Source: Thermotoga maritima MSB8 | GTDB lineage: Bacteria > Thermotogota > Thermotogae > Thermotogales > Thermotogaceae | Reading direction: 5' to 3' | DNA length: 64,000 nucleotides | Assembly: GCF_000008545.1 (NCBI RefSeq) | Contig: NC_000853.1 | Location: 1,192,465 to 1,256,464, forward strand | Shown here: positions 40,536-49,728 of the stretch, piece after piece | Layout of the letters: the number at the start of each line of letters is the position of its first letter | Position numbering within the stretch: position 1 is the first letter of the stretch | Translations under genes and position numbers: made by a program | Notes under the pieces: generated by a model | Seen by the model: only the letters and a program-made list of their open reading frames with translations | What the model was told of the DNA's origin: nothing | The model's database searches: none

Positions 40536-41932
40536 TCAGCCTGCTCGTGGCTGTGCCACTCCTCGCGGCTTTCGTTTCGCTTTTCTGGAAAAAGGCGTCA
40601 GATGTTCTGTTCTCGCTGGTGGCTCTGTTCAACGTGATCGTAGTTCTCAGCAAGTGGTTTCCGGGCGTCGTGGAGATTCATGCCATGGGAAACTGGAAAC
40701 CGCCGTTTGGTATAAACCTCGTTCTGGACGATGCCAGTTTTTACGCTGCTTTGATCGTGAATCTCATCTTTTTAATGGTTTCGTTTCTTCCGGTGGAGAC
40801 AAAGAAAGGATACGAAACCTCTCTCATGCTCCTTCTGGGGGCCACGAACGGATTCGTTCTGACGGGAGATCTCTTCAACTCGTTCGTCTTCATGGAAATA
40901 ATCACGATAACGGCGGTCACGACAGCCGCGAAGAGAGAAAATTTCTACAACGCTTACAAATACCTGATACTCGGTGGCATTGCTGGATCGTTCTATCTTC
41001 TGGCAACAATCTTCGCCTACGGCGCAACGGGAAGTTTGAATATGGCGCACATCGCAATGGTTGGACTTTCTGGAAGCTCTCTACTTGCGGTGACCATGCT
41101 TTACACGATCGGTCTTGGAGTTGAGGCGAAACTGTTCCCGTTGAACGGATGGGTCCCCGGAGTTTATGGTGGAAACGAGGTCTCTCCGATCGTTCTCGGA
41201 ACGGCCGTTTCGTTCGCTGCTCTTTATATGCTCGGAAGACTCTTTGGAACGGTATTCCATGGCAGTGGATTGAACACTCTGTACGTTCTCTCCCTCGTTA
41301 CGATCCTGACCGGTGAAATGGCGGCTCTCAGAGAGTCCAGACTGTTGAGAACTTTCGCTTATTCGAGTGTTGCACAAGCCGGAGTTGTGGCTGCGATGAT
41401 ATCTAAGGGAACGGAAAATGCCTTGAATCTTGCGTATTTTCATCTCACGAACGATGTTATAGCGAAGTTCGTGATCTTTCTCGTGGCAGGTTTTCTGGTT
41501 TACAGTTACAGAGATCTGAATGGAGTTTTCAGAAAACACAAATTGCTTGGAATTTCTTTCAGCATGGCCACGTTTTCTCTGGTAGGGTTTCCAATGTTCG
41601 CAGGCTTTCAGAGCAAGATCAGGATGATCATGGAAGCTTTCTCAACGAAAGATTTCCTGTTTCCGGCTGTGCTTCTCATAGCTACAGCCATTGAGGTTGG
41701 ATACGTGATCAGATGGAACGTGAGACTCTGGTTCGAAGAAGAAACCTTTGAGGAAAGATCGAAAGTACCTCTCACGATCGGGTTTTTCTCTTTTGCCCTC
41801 GCGATCCTTCTCGTTGTCGTCTTTCTGCAGCCCGATGTGTTTCTTGAAGGAACACAAAAGATGGCAAAAGCCCTTCTGGACACAGAAAGTTATGTGAACG
41901 GTGTCTTTTCTGCGGTGAAGGGAGGGATGTGA
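40532..41932 (+). CDS. mbxH: Antiporter-like subunit NuoM/N/MnhD type (MbxH)
   Basis: 466 residues with about 14 membrane helices. A glutamate in FNSFVFMEIITITAVT and lysine in GVEAKLFPLNGWVPGVYGG match the charged residues of the proton channel in NuoM/MnhD. First of two antiporter-like proteins in the operon. Ends 1 bp before the next start. Confidence 0.93.
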   Translation: MISLLVAVPLLAAFVSLFWKKASDVLFSLVALFNVIVVLSKWFPGVVEIHAMGNWKPPFGINLVLDDASFYAALIVNLIFLMVSFLPVETKKGYETSLMLLLGATNGFVLTGDLFNSFVFMEIITITAVTTAAKRENFYNAYKYLILGGIAGSFYLLATIFAYGATGSLNMAHIAMVGLSGSSLLAVTMLYTIGLGVEAKLFPLNGWVPGVYGGNEVSPIVLGTAVSFAALYMLGRLFGTVFHGSGLNTLYVLSLVTILTGEMAALRESRLLRTFAYSSVAQAGVVAAMISKGTENALNLAYFHLTNDVIAKFVIFLVAGFLVYSYRDLNGVFRKHKLLGISFSMATFSLVGFPMFAGFQSKIRMIMEAFSTKDFLFPAVLLIATAIEVGYVIRWNVRLWFEEETFEERSKVPLTIGFFSFALAILLVVVFLQPDVFLEGTQKMAKALLDTESYVNGVFSAVKGGM

Positions 41933-41933
41933 C

Positions 41934-43814
41934 GTGGCACTGGGTCTTCTCCCATTAGTTCTCCTCACACTTTCCATTTTCATCTACCTCGTCTCGAAGA
42001 TGAGCTGGAAAATGGGAGCGCTTCTGAATTTTCTGGCAGGGCTCTTCACTATTCTGTACGTCTTCACATTGAAGGTGGGCACTTTTGAGAAGCTGGACCT
42101 GTTCGGTTTAAATATCCAGTTTGAATGGACAAACGTATCTTTCTATTTCTCTTTTGTCAGTCTTCTGGTGATTGTGTCCGTGATGCTCTTTTCCACGAAG
42201 TGGCTTGAGACTCAAAAGTATCGAGCAAGCTACAATATGTTCCTGCTCATGGTAACGGCGGGATCACTCGGTGTCTTCATGGCTGCTGATCTCATCACGC
42301 TCTACGTTTTCTGGGAGATAGCAGTTCTCTCTTCGCTACTGATCGTTCCCATGGAAAAGAAAGAGGCACGAAAAGCAGTTGTTGTATACGCGGTCATGAG
42401 TGCTGTGGGAACGTACGCTTTCCTCTACGGAACGTTTCTCGCGTATCAGAGATATGGAACGTTGAACATACACGGCATAGCACAGGGTATGCTCAACGAC
42501 ACTTCGATAGGGTTCAAAATGGCTGTGTTTTTGCTCTTGAGCGCGGCCGGTATAGCAAAAAGTGGAATATTTCCATTACACATCTGGCTTAGAGAGACTC
42601 ATGGTCTTGCACCAAATGCGTTTTCTTCAGTACTTTCCGGACAGTTCATCAAACTCGGAAACTACATCTTTTTACTCGTTCTCTCCGTTATACCTTCCTT
42701 GAAAGTCTTCTCAGAAGTCACCGTTTATTCGGGAATCCCTCTTCCAAATTACATCCTCATCGCTCTTGGAAACGTGTCGATCGTGATAGGAACACTCATG
42801 GCAATAAAGCAGGACGATATGAAGATGCTCATGGCTTATTCCTCGGTTGCGAACGGAGGTTACATCCTGATAGGAATCGGCACCATGGATCCACTGGGCT
42901 TCGAAGGAGGAATGTTCCACATCTTCAACCACGCAGTCGCTTCTGCGGTTATATTCATGGCTTTCGCTGCGGTCATTTACAGAACGAAAACACAGAAGAT
43001 CAGCGAAATGGGTGGTCTGATCCACAAAATGCCCGTTACTTTCCTGGTTTATCTCTTCTCCATCATCTCTCTTGCCGGAATTCCTCCGATGAGTGGCTTC
43101 ATCTCGAAGTGGATGATCTACCAGGCACTGGTCAGAAAGGGTATGTTCATAACCGCTTTCTTGGCATTCTTTGGATCGATAGGATCTTTCCTATACGTCT
43201 TCAGGCCACTTGCAGGGGTGTTCCTGGGACAGCTTCCCAGAAAGTACAGGGACGTGAAAGAAGCCCCCGCTGTGATGCTGACACCCATGGTTCTTCTTGT
43301 TCTCATCAGTTTCTTTCTGGGTGTATGGCCTTTCCCCATTCTCCAGGCGATCGAAAAAATCAGGGTGGATCTGGATGTCGCACCTTCATTCAAAATATCT
43401 GATCCGGAGAACTGGCTTGTGAAGGGATTCGCGGGAAGCTGGAATCCCGTGCTCGTCTTCGGTCTATTTCTTGTGGGCTTCATCGTTGCTTACATCCTTT
43501 ACTCTCTCTTTCCAAGGCCAAAGAAAGTGGACCTTCTGGCACCTCACAGGGAGGAGGGAACGCCCATCAACATCTACACGGGCGGAGAGTTCATATACAA
43601 TCCAGATCTCTACCACTACAACACGAAATTCTACGCGGGTTTTGAAAGAATGTACGAAAAACATCCATCGTGGGAGAAACTCCTCAAAATGTTCGGGAAG
43701 CTGTTCCACGACGCTGGAGAATGGATACACAGCTGGTTCTTCGAACCTTCCTCCTCGGCTTACACTTTCTGGGTTGTTGTGACTCTACTTCTCGTATTCT
43801 GGGTGAGGTGGTGA
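41934..43814 (+). CDS. Second antiporter-like subunit (MbxH', NuoL/MnhA-like)
   Basis: 626 residues from a GTG at 41934. About 14 helices share the NuoL/M core (TLYVFWEIAVLSSLLIV, SGIFPLHIWLRETHGLAPNA, HIFNHAVASAVIF). A C-terminal extension of about 120 residues follows with a hydrophilic stretch and a last helix (AYTFWVVVTLLLVFW). Two antiporter-like subunits in tandem are typical of Mbx, whereas Mbh hydrogenases have one. This supports the Mbx assignment. Confidence 0.92.
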   Translation: MALGLLPLVLLTLSIFIYLVSKMSWKMGALLNFLAGLFTILYVFTLKVGTFEKLDLFGLNIQFEWTNVSFYFSFVSLLVIVSVMLFSTKWLETQKYRASYNMFLLMVTAGSLGVFMAADLITLYVFWEIAVLSSLLIVPMEKKEARKAVVVYAVMSAVGTYAFLYGTFLAYQRYGTLNIHGIAQGMLNDTSIGFKMAVFLLLSAAGIAKSGIFPLHIWLRETHGLAPNAFSSVLSGQFIKLGNYIFLLVLSVIPSLKVFSEVTVYSGIPLPNYILIALGNVSIVIGTLMAIKQDDMKMLMAYSSVANGGYILIGIGTMDPLGFEGGMFHIFNHAVASAVIFMAFAAVIYRTKTQKISEMGGLIHKMPVTFLVYLFSIISLAGIPPMSGFISKWMIYQALVRKGMFITAFLAFFGSIGSFLYVFRPLAGVFLGQLPRKYRDVKEAPAVMLTPMVLLVLISFFLGVWPFPILQAIEKIRVDLDVAPSFKISDPENWLVKGFAGSWNPVLVFGLFLVGFIVAYILYSLFPRPKKVDLLAPHREEGTPINIYTGGEFIYNPDLYHYNTKFYAGFERMYEKHPSWEKLLKMFGKLFHDAGEWIHSWFFEPSSSAYTFWVVVTLLLVFWVRW

Positions 43815-43818
43815 GAGG

Positions 43819-44700
43819 ATGATAAAAGCACTGTTCAACCTCGTTCTTGCCTTCTTTCTCGTTCTATCTCTTGAGGGAATCGCAAGGAAAATAGTCGCGA
43901 GGGTCCAGAGGAGAATAGGACCTCCCTGGTACCAGAACTTCATAGATGTCTTCAAGGCGCTGTCGAAACATCCCTTCAGCAACGGTTGGGTCTTCGATTT
44001 TGGAGTCCTGATGGCACTCGGAGGATCCGTCGCAACGGCCATGCTCATGCCTCTCGGCTCCTTGAAATGGACTCCGTTCCCAAACACAGATAACTTCTTC
44101 GTGATCACGTACCTGTTCACCGTTGGTGCCCTCGGCATGGCGATGGGAATGGTGGGAAGCGGAAACCCCTGGGCTTCCATAGGTATAAGCAGGGCGCTCA
44201 CACAGATGCTCGGCTACGAACTACCGTTCCTGGTTGTTATGGCATCCGTCATATTCAACTATAAAACCGCGTCGATACACCAGTTGATAACCTTTCAAGG
44301 AGAGAAATGGAACCTGTTCAGTATGCCTCTTGGTGCAATTGTGGCGTTCATCTCACTCATCGGAATGATGGGAAAGAAACCCTTCGACATCGCTATCGCT
44401 CCCGCTGAAATAGCCTCCGGTCCCATGGTGGAACTGTCTGGAAAGTATCTCGGTCTTCTTCAGATCATGCATGACTTCTCACTGTTCGTGGAAATCTCCC
44501 TCTTTGTGAACGTGTTTCTCGGTGGTGGGAGCCTCGGCTGGTTCCTCGTGAAATTCGTGACCGTCTGGGTCGTAGCAGTTCTCATCTCTTCTGTTCTTCC
44601 GAGGTTCAGAATAGAACAGATGCTGAAGTTCTACTGGGGTGTTCCTCTTGGACTTGCCTTTTTGAACGCGCTCTTTGTGGTGCTCGGTTTGACACTCTGA
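43819..44700 (+). CDS. mbxM: NuoH/MbhM-like membrane subunit (MbxM)
   Basis: 293 residues, eight helices, homologous to NuoH, the subunit linking the hydrophilic arm to the membrane arm. Conserved loops are visible: GIARKIVARVQRRIGPPWYQ, the acidic loop KKPFDIAIAPAEIASGPMVE and a last helix ending GLTL. RBS GAGAGG 5 bp before the ATG. Confidence 0.93.
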   Translation: MIKALFNLVLAFFLVLSLEGIARKIVARVQRRIGPPWYQNFIDVFKALSKHPFSNGWVFDFGVLMALGGSVATAMLMPLGSLKWTPFPNTDNFFVITYLFTVGALGMAMGMVGSGNPWASIGISRALTQMLGYELPFLVVMASVIFNYKTASIHQLITFQGEKWNLFSMPLGAIVAFISLIGMMGKKPFDIAIAPAEIASGPMVELSGKYLGLLQIMHDFSLFVEISLFVNVFLGGGSLGWFLVKFVTVWVVAVLISSVLPRFRIEQMLKFYWGVPLGLAFLNALFVVLGLTL

Positions 44701-44712
44701 GGAGGTGATCCG

Positions 44713-45249
44713 ATGAAAGAAAGAAGCATCTGGGAAAGAATAGCAGACAATCTAAGATCGCGTTCCATATGGATGCTCCATTACTGTACCGGATGTGGTG
44801 CCGTCGAGCTACCACCTTCCATGACCTCGAGATTCGACATGGAAAGGTTCGGCATAGCTCCCATGGCAACGCCGAGGCAGGCCGATATCCTTCTCATCAC
44901 AGGATACCTGAACACGAAGACCCTCAGGAGAGTGATATACACGTACGAACAGATGCCCGATCCAAAGTACGTCGTGGGCTTTGGAAGCTGCACCATAAAC
45001 GGTGGTATATACTTCGACTCCTACGCAACGGTGAACAGGCTCGATTACTACATACCCGTCGATGTGTATATAGCCGGCTGCATGCCAAGGCCAGAAGCAA
45101 TTCTTGAGGCCTTCAACTACCTGATGGAAAAGATCAGAAAAGGTGAAGCGGACGGCTGGAAAAGGTACAGGGAGAACTACGAGTGGTACAAACAGAATCA
45201 GATCCGCTCCCTCGGGGAGGTGTATGTGCATGACGAATTCCATGAGTGA
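44713..45249 (+). CDS. mbxJ: NuoB/MbhJ-like small subunit with proximal [4Fe-4S] cluster (MbxJ)
   Basis: 178 residues. The four cluster ligands are C25 and C28 (HYCTGCGAVE), C93 (GFGSCTINGG) and C123 (IAGCMPRPEA), matching the proximal/N2 cluster of NiFe hydrogenases and complex I. It carries the last Fe-S relay before the active-site region of the large subunit. RBS GAGGAGGTG; its 3' end overlaps the next gene by 20 bp. Confidence 0.95.
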   Translation: MKERSIWERIADNLRSRSIWMLHYCTGCGAVELPPSMTSRFDMERFGIAPMATPRQADILLITGYLNTKTLRRVIYTYEQMPDPKYVVGFGSCTINGGIYFDSYATVNRLDYYIPVDVYIAGCMPRPEAILEAFNYLMEKIRKGEADGWKRYRENYEWYKQNQIRSLGEVYVHDEFHE

Positions 45250-45757
45250 TGCGTTGAAAACTCTGGAAGTTTTCCGGCCAGAGGTCGAAGAAATAGACGA
45301 AAGGGAAGTGAAGCTGTCCGTCGCACCGGATAGAGTTATTGCCGTGCTGGAAACGTTGAAATCTCTTGGATACTCTCACCTTTCGTTGATGACCTGCATA
45401 GACTGGATCGAGGACAGTCAGTTCGAGCTGGTGTACATCCTCTTCTCGTGGAAAGACGGCGGGAAATTCATCGTTACAACGAGGATAGACAGAAACAATC
45501 CGCAGTTTGTAACAGTGAAGGAAATATGGCCTGTTGCGAGGTTCTACGAGAGAGAAATCCACGAGTTCTTCGGCGTGAAGTTCTCTGGAAACGAGGATAT
45601 GAAGCCGCTTTTCTTAGAACTCTGGGACGACAAACCACCCCTCAGAAAGGACTTCGATCCTCTCGAGTACTCCAGAAGAAAATTCCCCGGAAGGGAGTAC
45701 CAGAAAGACGTGATAGACGAGGCGAAAAAGATATTCAGAGGTGAGATCAATGGGTGA
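45230..45757 (+). CDS. mbxK: NuoC/MbhK-like subunit (MbxK)
   Basis: 175 residues from the ATG at 45230 (GGGGAGG upstream; the in-frame ATG at 45224 is too close to it). NuoC 30-kDa family motif PVARFYEREIHEFFGVKFSG and C-terminal PLRKDFDPLEYSRRKFPGR are present. Structural partner of the large subunit, kept separate rather than fused. Overlaps its upstream neighbour by 20 bp and the large subunit by 8 bp. Confidence 0.92.
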   Translation: MTNSMSDALKTLEVFRPEVEEIDEREVKLSVAPDRVIAVLETLKSLGYSHLSLMTCIDWIEDSQFELVYILFSWKDGGKFIVTTRIDRNNPQFVTVKEIWPVARFYEREIHEFFGVKFSGNEDMKPLFLELWDDKPPLRKDFDPLEYSRRKFPGREYQKDVIDEAKKIFRGEING

Positions 45758-46856
45758 AACGAAACTCTTTTTCGGGCCGAATCACCCGGGAATGCACGGA
45801 AATTTCTCCGTTCACATGTACGTGGAGGGAGACATCGTAAAGAAGGCAAGACCTGTACCTGGTTTTCTTCACAGAGGATTTGAAAAACTCATGGAAAGGC
45901 GTTACTGGTATTCCAACATCTCACTCATACCGAGAATCTGTGTTCCCGAGCCGGACATCAACGAAATATGCTACGCTATGGCAATCGAGAAGATAGCAAA
46001 GGTCGAAGTTCCAGAAAGGGCCCAGTGGATACGGATGATCGTTCTGGAACTTGCAAGGATAGCGAATCACATCTGGACCGTTGGAGGAATAGGAGGTCCC
46101 CTCGGACTGTACACGGCGTCTCACTGGGGAGTGGCCGATAGGGACAGAATTCTCGATATATTCGAGGCACTGAGCGGTGCGAGAGTGTACCATATGTACA
46201 TCATTCCCGGCGGTGTGAGAAAGAACATGACACCAAAAATTGAAGAAATGATCTGGAAGACACTCGACTACATAGAGTCAAGACTGCCCGATTATGAAAA
46301 CCTGATCTTCAAAAACAGGATCGTCCATTCGAGGCTCAGGGGAAGACTCATTCTCACAAGAGAACAGGCTGTGGAGATGGGGGTCACCGGCGTTGGTTTG
46401 AGAGCCACTGGCGTGGAGTACGACATAAGGAAGGTGGATCCTTACCTGTTCTACGACAGGGTGGAGTTTGAGGTTCCAACGGCAACAGACGGAGACGCTT
46501 TCAGCAGGGTCTATCTGAAGTTCAAAGAGATACCTCAGAGTATAAAAATCATCAGACAGGCTCTGGAGAAGATGCCACAGGCTGACAGAGTTAACGTTCC
46601 TATCGGTCGTGGGAACGGTCTCAGAAGAATCGTTCCAAAGGGTATGGCTTACGCGCATGTGGAATCGACGAGAGGCGAATACGGATTCTTCGTCGTCTCC
46701 GATGGAAAAAACAAACCCTACAGAGTGGCGGTGAGGGGAGCTTCTTATCCTCAGGGACTCTACGGAATAGAAAAGTACCTTCCAGGAACGAGAATAGAAG
46801 ACGTCCCCATCTGGCTCGCTACGATGGACGTCTGCGCACCTGAAATAGACAGGTGA
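45750..46856 (+). CDS. mbxL: NuoD/MbhL-like large subunit lacking full NiFe ligand set (MbxL)
   Basis: 368 residues from the ATG at 45750 (GAGGTGAGATCA upstream). Fold hallmarks: GPNHPGMHG at the N-terminus, GFLHRGFEKLMERRYW, a central VGGIGGPLG and a C-terminal GLYGIEKYLPGTRIEDVPIW. In NiFe hydrogenases the metal is held by CxxC near each end. Here the N-terminal motif reads RICVPE (C64, E67) and the C-terminal motif reads DVCAPE (C362, E365). Only the first Cys of each pair remains, the second being Glu. A standard four-thiolate NiFe site is therefore not expected and H2 production by this complex is unlikely. This fits the Mbx/MBS group rather than Mbh. Confidence 0.93.
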   Translation: MGETKLFFGPNHPGMHGNFSVHMYVEGDIVKKARPVPGFLHRGFEKLMERRYWYSNISLIPRICVPEPDINEICYAMAIEKIAKVEVPERAQWIRMIVLELARIANHIWTVGGIGGPLGLYTASHWGVADRDRILDIFEALSGARVYHMYIIPGGVRKNMTPKIEEMIWKTLDYIESRLPDYENLIFKNRIVHSRLRGRLILTREQAVEMGVTGVGLRATGVEYDIRKVDPYLFYDRVEFEVPTATDGDAFSRVYLKFKEIPQSIKIIRQALEKMPQADRVNVPIGRGNGLRRIVPKGMAYAHVESTRGEYGFFVVSDGKNKPYRVAVRGASYPQGLYGIEKYLPGTRIEDVPIWLATMDVCAPEIDR

Positions 46857-46868
46857 GGGGTGAGAAAA

Positions 46869-48716
46869 ATGGCAGTCCAGAAGCTACCAGAAAAGGATTT
46901 CTTTGCTCCTCTGAAGGCATGGAAATTTCTTGTCAGAAAACCGGTTACAATAGAGGTTCCAAACAAAATCAGGAGAGAAGCTTCGGAAAGATACAGAGGA
47001 TTCCACGTGAACGACTGGGGAAAGTGCATAGGGTGCGGTACATGCGCAAAGATCTGCCCAACCGATGCCATAACCATGGTGGAGGTCCCGGATCTCACTC
47101 AAGAAGATGGAAAACTTCCGCAAAGACCCGTCATAGATTACGGCAGGTGTTCTTTCTGTGCGCTCTGCGTTGACATCTGCACAACGGGTTCACTCAAGAT
47201 GACGAGGGAATACATCCACATCTCGGAAGATCCGGAAGACTTCATCTTTATGCCAACGGATAAGGGATTGAACGCGAAAAAAGGTCTCTACGAATTTGGA
47301 AAGGCACCCCTCGGCTGGGTGAGGGATGAGAACTCTGAGCTGCTCGATCTCGAAAGAATAGAAATGCCCGTGGAACCACCGGAAGTCAGGATCAAATCTT
47401 TCATAGAAATCGTGAAAGGATACAGTAGAGAACAGGCCATGCAGGAGGCCGCCAGGTGTGTGGAGTGCGGTGTGTGTACCTACACCTGTCCCGAACACAT
47501 GGACATACCCCAGTACATAAAATCCGTGTACGAGGACAATCTGGAAGAAGGACTGAGATGGCTCTACAGAACGAATCCTCTCTCAATGGTCTGTGGAAGG
47601 GTCTGTACTCACAGGTGTGAAACCGCCTGTTCTGTGGGAGTCAGAGGAGAACCCGTTGCGATTCAGTGGTTGAAAAGGTACATAGTGGACAGCATTCCTC
47701 TCGAGAGATACGGAGAGATCCTGGACATAAAACCGGAGAGAAAAGGAAAGAGTGTGGGAATCATAGGATCGGGTCCCGCTGGGCTCGCCGCAGCCTACTT
47801 TCTTGCCACCATGGGATACGATGTTACCATATACGAATCGGAATCAAAACCTGGTGGTGTGATGAGGTACGGTATTCCAAAATACCGACTTCCCGATGAA
47901 GCGCTGGACAAGGATATCGCATTCATCGAGGCGCTCGGGGTGAAAATTCTACTCAACACGAGAGTCGTCCAGGATGTGTCTTTCGAAGATGTCAGAAAGA
48001 GACACGATGTTGTCTTTCTTGCAACAGGCTTCGGTCTTGGAAGGTCAACGGGTGTTCCGGGGACCGATCACCCAGATGTGAAACAGGCACTCCCCTTGCT
48101 CAAGATGATAAGGGACTACCTGAGGGGAGATGGTCCAAAGCCACCGGTCCCAGAGAGACTCGTTGTCATCGGTGGAGGAAACGTCGCGATGGATATCTCC
48201 AGGTCGATGGCAAGACTTCAGTTCATGGAGTACGGAAGGGTGAACGTTCAGGTGCTTTCACTTGAAGGATGCTTCGAGGACATGCCGGCTGATATGGAAG
48301 AAATAGAAGAGGCTCTCGAAGAGGGTATCGTCATAAATCCAGGATGGGGACCGATGGAAGTCGTGATAGAGAACGACAGGATAAAAGGTGTGAAATTCAA
48401 AAAATGTGTCAGTGTGTTCGACGGCGAAGGACGGTTCAATCCACAGTTTGACGAAAAAGAACAAATCTTTGTAGAAGCGGACATGGTCGTAGAAGCGATT
48501 GGACAGGCACCAGATTATTCCTACTTACCCGAAGAAATACGAAGCAAACTCGAATTTTTCAGAGGAAGAATCAAAACAAACGAGTACAATCAGACCTCTG
48601 TGGAATGGTTGTTTGCAGGAGGAGACATCGTTCACGGACCGGATATCATTCACGGTATTGCAGATGGATACGCCGCGGCAAAAGGGATAGACATGTACCT
48701 GAGAAAGGAAAAATGA
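46869..48716 (+). CDS. NuoI-like ferredoxin domain fused to GltD-like NAD(P)H flavoprotein
   Basis: 615 residues from the ATG at 46869 (GGTGAGGGGTGAGAAAA upstream). Residues 1-115 are NuoI/MbhN-like with two [4Fe-4S] motifs: C53/C56/C59/C63 and C94/C97/C100/C104. Residues 185-615 resemble glutamate synthase small subunit/NfnB: Cys motifs C197/C200/C203/C207 and C242/C246/C250/C254, FAD site GIIGSGPAG (297-305) followed by ESESKPGG, and NAD(P) site VVIGGGNVAMD, ending in GDIVHGPDIIHGIADGYAAA. It is not a glutamate synthase, as no large subunit gene is present. It probably provides an electron entry or exit to NAD(P)H or ferredoxin for the Mbx-type complex. Last gene of the operon. Confidence 0.93.
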   Translation: MAVQKLPEKDFFAPLKAWKFLVRKPVTIEVPNKIRREASERYRGFHVNDWGKCIGCGTCAKICPTDAITMVEVPDLTQEDGKLPQRPVIDYGRCSFCALCVDICTTGSLKMTREYIHISEDPEDFIFMPTDKGLNAKKGLYEFGKAPLGWVRDENSELLDLERIEMPVEPPEVRIKSFIEIVKGYSREQAMQEAARCVECGVCTYTCPEHMDIPQYIKSVYEDNLEEGLRWLYRTNPLSMVCGRVCTHRCETACSVGVRGEPVAIQWLKRYIVDSIPLERYGEILDIKPERKGKSVGIIGSGPAGLAAAYFLATMGYDVTIYESESKPGGVMRYGIPKYRLPDEALDKDIAFIEALGVKILLNTRVVQDVSFEDVRKRHDVVFLATGFGLGRSTGVPGTDHPDVKQALPLLKMIRDYLRGDGPKPPVPERLVVIGGGNVAMDISRSMARLQFMEYGRVNVQVLSLEGCFEDMPADMEEIEEALEEGIVINPGWGPMEVVIENDRIKGVKFKKCVSVFDGEGRFNPQFDEKEQIFVEADMVVEAIGQAPDYSYLPEEIRSKLEFFRGRIKTNEYNQTSVEWLFAGGDIVHGPDIIHGIADGYAAAKGIDMYLRKEK

Positions 48717-48742
48717 AAAAGCCCCTCTCCGGAGGGGCTTTT
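48717..48742. terminator. Bidirectional terminator, mbx operon / LacI gene
   Basis: Perfect stem AGCCCCTC-TCCG-GAGGGGCT flanked by AAAAA on the left and TTTTAT on the right, so it works on both strands. It lies between two convergent transcripts and overlaps the stop codon of the minus-strand regulator. Confidence 0.9.
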
Positions 48743-49727
48743 ATAACTGTTTAACGGATTCTCTCTCAACGATCTCAACGGGTAGAACGACTCTTCGTGC
48801 AACGCCTTTTTTTCCAGAAAGTCTCTCGTAAAGAATCTCAAAGGCCACTCTTCCCATCTCTTCCCTCGGTTGCCTCACCGTGGTGAGTGGAGGAATGGTG
48901 TAGCTTGATATTGGATCGTCGTCGAATCCCATGACAGAAACTTCATCGGGAACGAGTACACCGAGATCGTGTAGTGCCTTGAGCGCACCGAAGGCCGAAA
49001 GATCGTTTATTGCAAAGATCGCAGTGAAATCCCTGCCGTGTTTTTTCAGGTACCTTTCCACCGCGTGGTAGCCGTGTTCGGCAAAATAACCGCACGGTGT
49101 GACTTTCACGTCTATTCCGTGTCTTGTGCTGTAATCTATGAAACCTCTTTCTCTGTCGGAAAAAGAATAAATGTCTTTTCTACCCTTCAAAAGGAGAACC
49201 TTTCTGTGACCCTTTTCCAGAAGGTACTTCGCACACATCCTTCCAGCGGCGTAGTTGTCGATGCCAACGTTGTCGAGCCTGATCTCCGGTTCTTCCCTGT
49301 CCACCACAACAACTGGAATGGCACTCTTTATCAATCTTTCGAGTTGTTCCTCGTCCTTCTTCGACGAGCAGACTATGATACCATCCACTCTTTTCGCAAA
49401 GAAAACCTCCAGTCTTTCCAGCTCCACAGAGGTCCTGTGAAGTGTTGTTGAAATCATGAGGGTGAAGTCTCTCTTTATCGCTTCTTTTTCTATGCCCGTC
49501 AATATCTCGTTGTAGTGAAAGCCCCCAAAGTTGGGGACGAGAACTCCTATAGTTCTCTTTAAAACAGCCCCTTTCACAGCGTACACGGGGTGATAGTTGA
49601 GCTTTCTGATGGCATCGATTACCTTCTTTCTCGTCTCTTCCGAGACGTTGTTGTAGCCGTTTATCACACGTGAGACGGTTGCTATAGAAACACCTGCGAG
49701 TTTTGCCACATCTTTGATGGAGGCCAT
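48741..49727 (-). CDS. LacI-family repressor of the mannan locus
   Basis: 328 residues. [23 protein letters not shown] with hinge segment [11 protein letters not shown], then effector domain from [20 protein letters not shown]. It starts 1 bp after the ABC ATPase stop and is thus the last gene of the manno-oligosaccharide transporter operon. Its effector is unknown; a mannose- or glucose-type oligosaccharide is likely from context. No perfect LacI palindrome is seen at the operon's own promoter, so its target may lie elsewhere. Confidence 0.93.
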   Translation of the reverse strand: MASIKDVAKLAGVSIATVSRVINGYNNVSEETRKKVIDAIRKLNYHPVYAVKGAVLKRTIGVLVPNFGGFHYNEILTGIEKEAIKRDFTLMISTTLHRTSVELERLEVFFAKRVDGIIVCSSKKDEEQLERLIKSAIPVVVVDREEPEIRLDNVGIDNYAAGRMCAKYLLEKGHRKVLLLKGRKDIYSFSDRERGFIDYSTRHGIDVKVTPCGYFAEHGYHAVERYLKKHGRDFTAIFAINDLSAFGALKALHDLGVLVPDEVSVMGFDDDPISSYTIPPLTTVRQPREEMGRVAFEILYERLSGKKGVARRVVLPVEIVERESVKQL

Positions 49728-49728
49728 T

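Noticed and set aside
45750-46856. First reading as a H2-evolving NiFe hydrogenase large subunit
   Set aside because: Only one cysteine of each CxxC pair is present, so the four-thiolate metal site is missing.
46869-48716. Glutamate synthase small subunit
   Set aside because: The N-terminal NuoI-like domain, operon position and absence of a large-subunit gene all argue for a role in the membrane complex.
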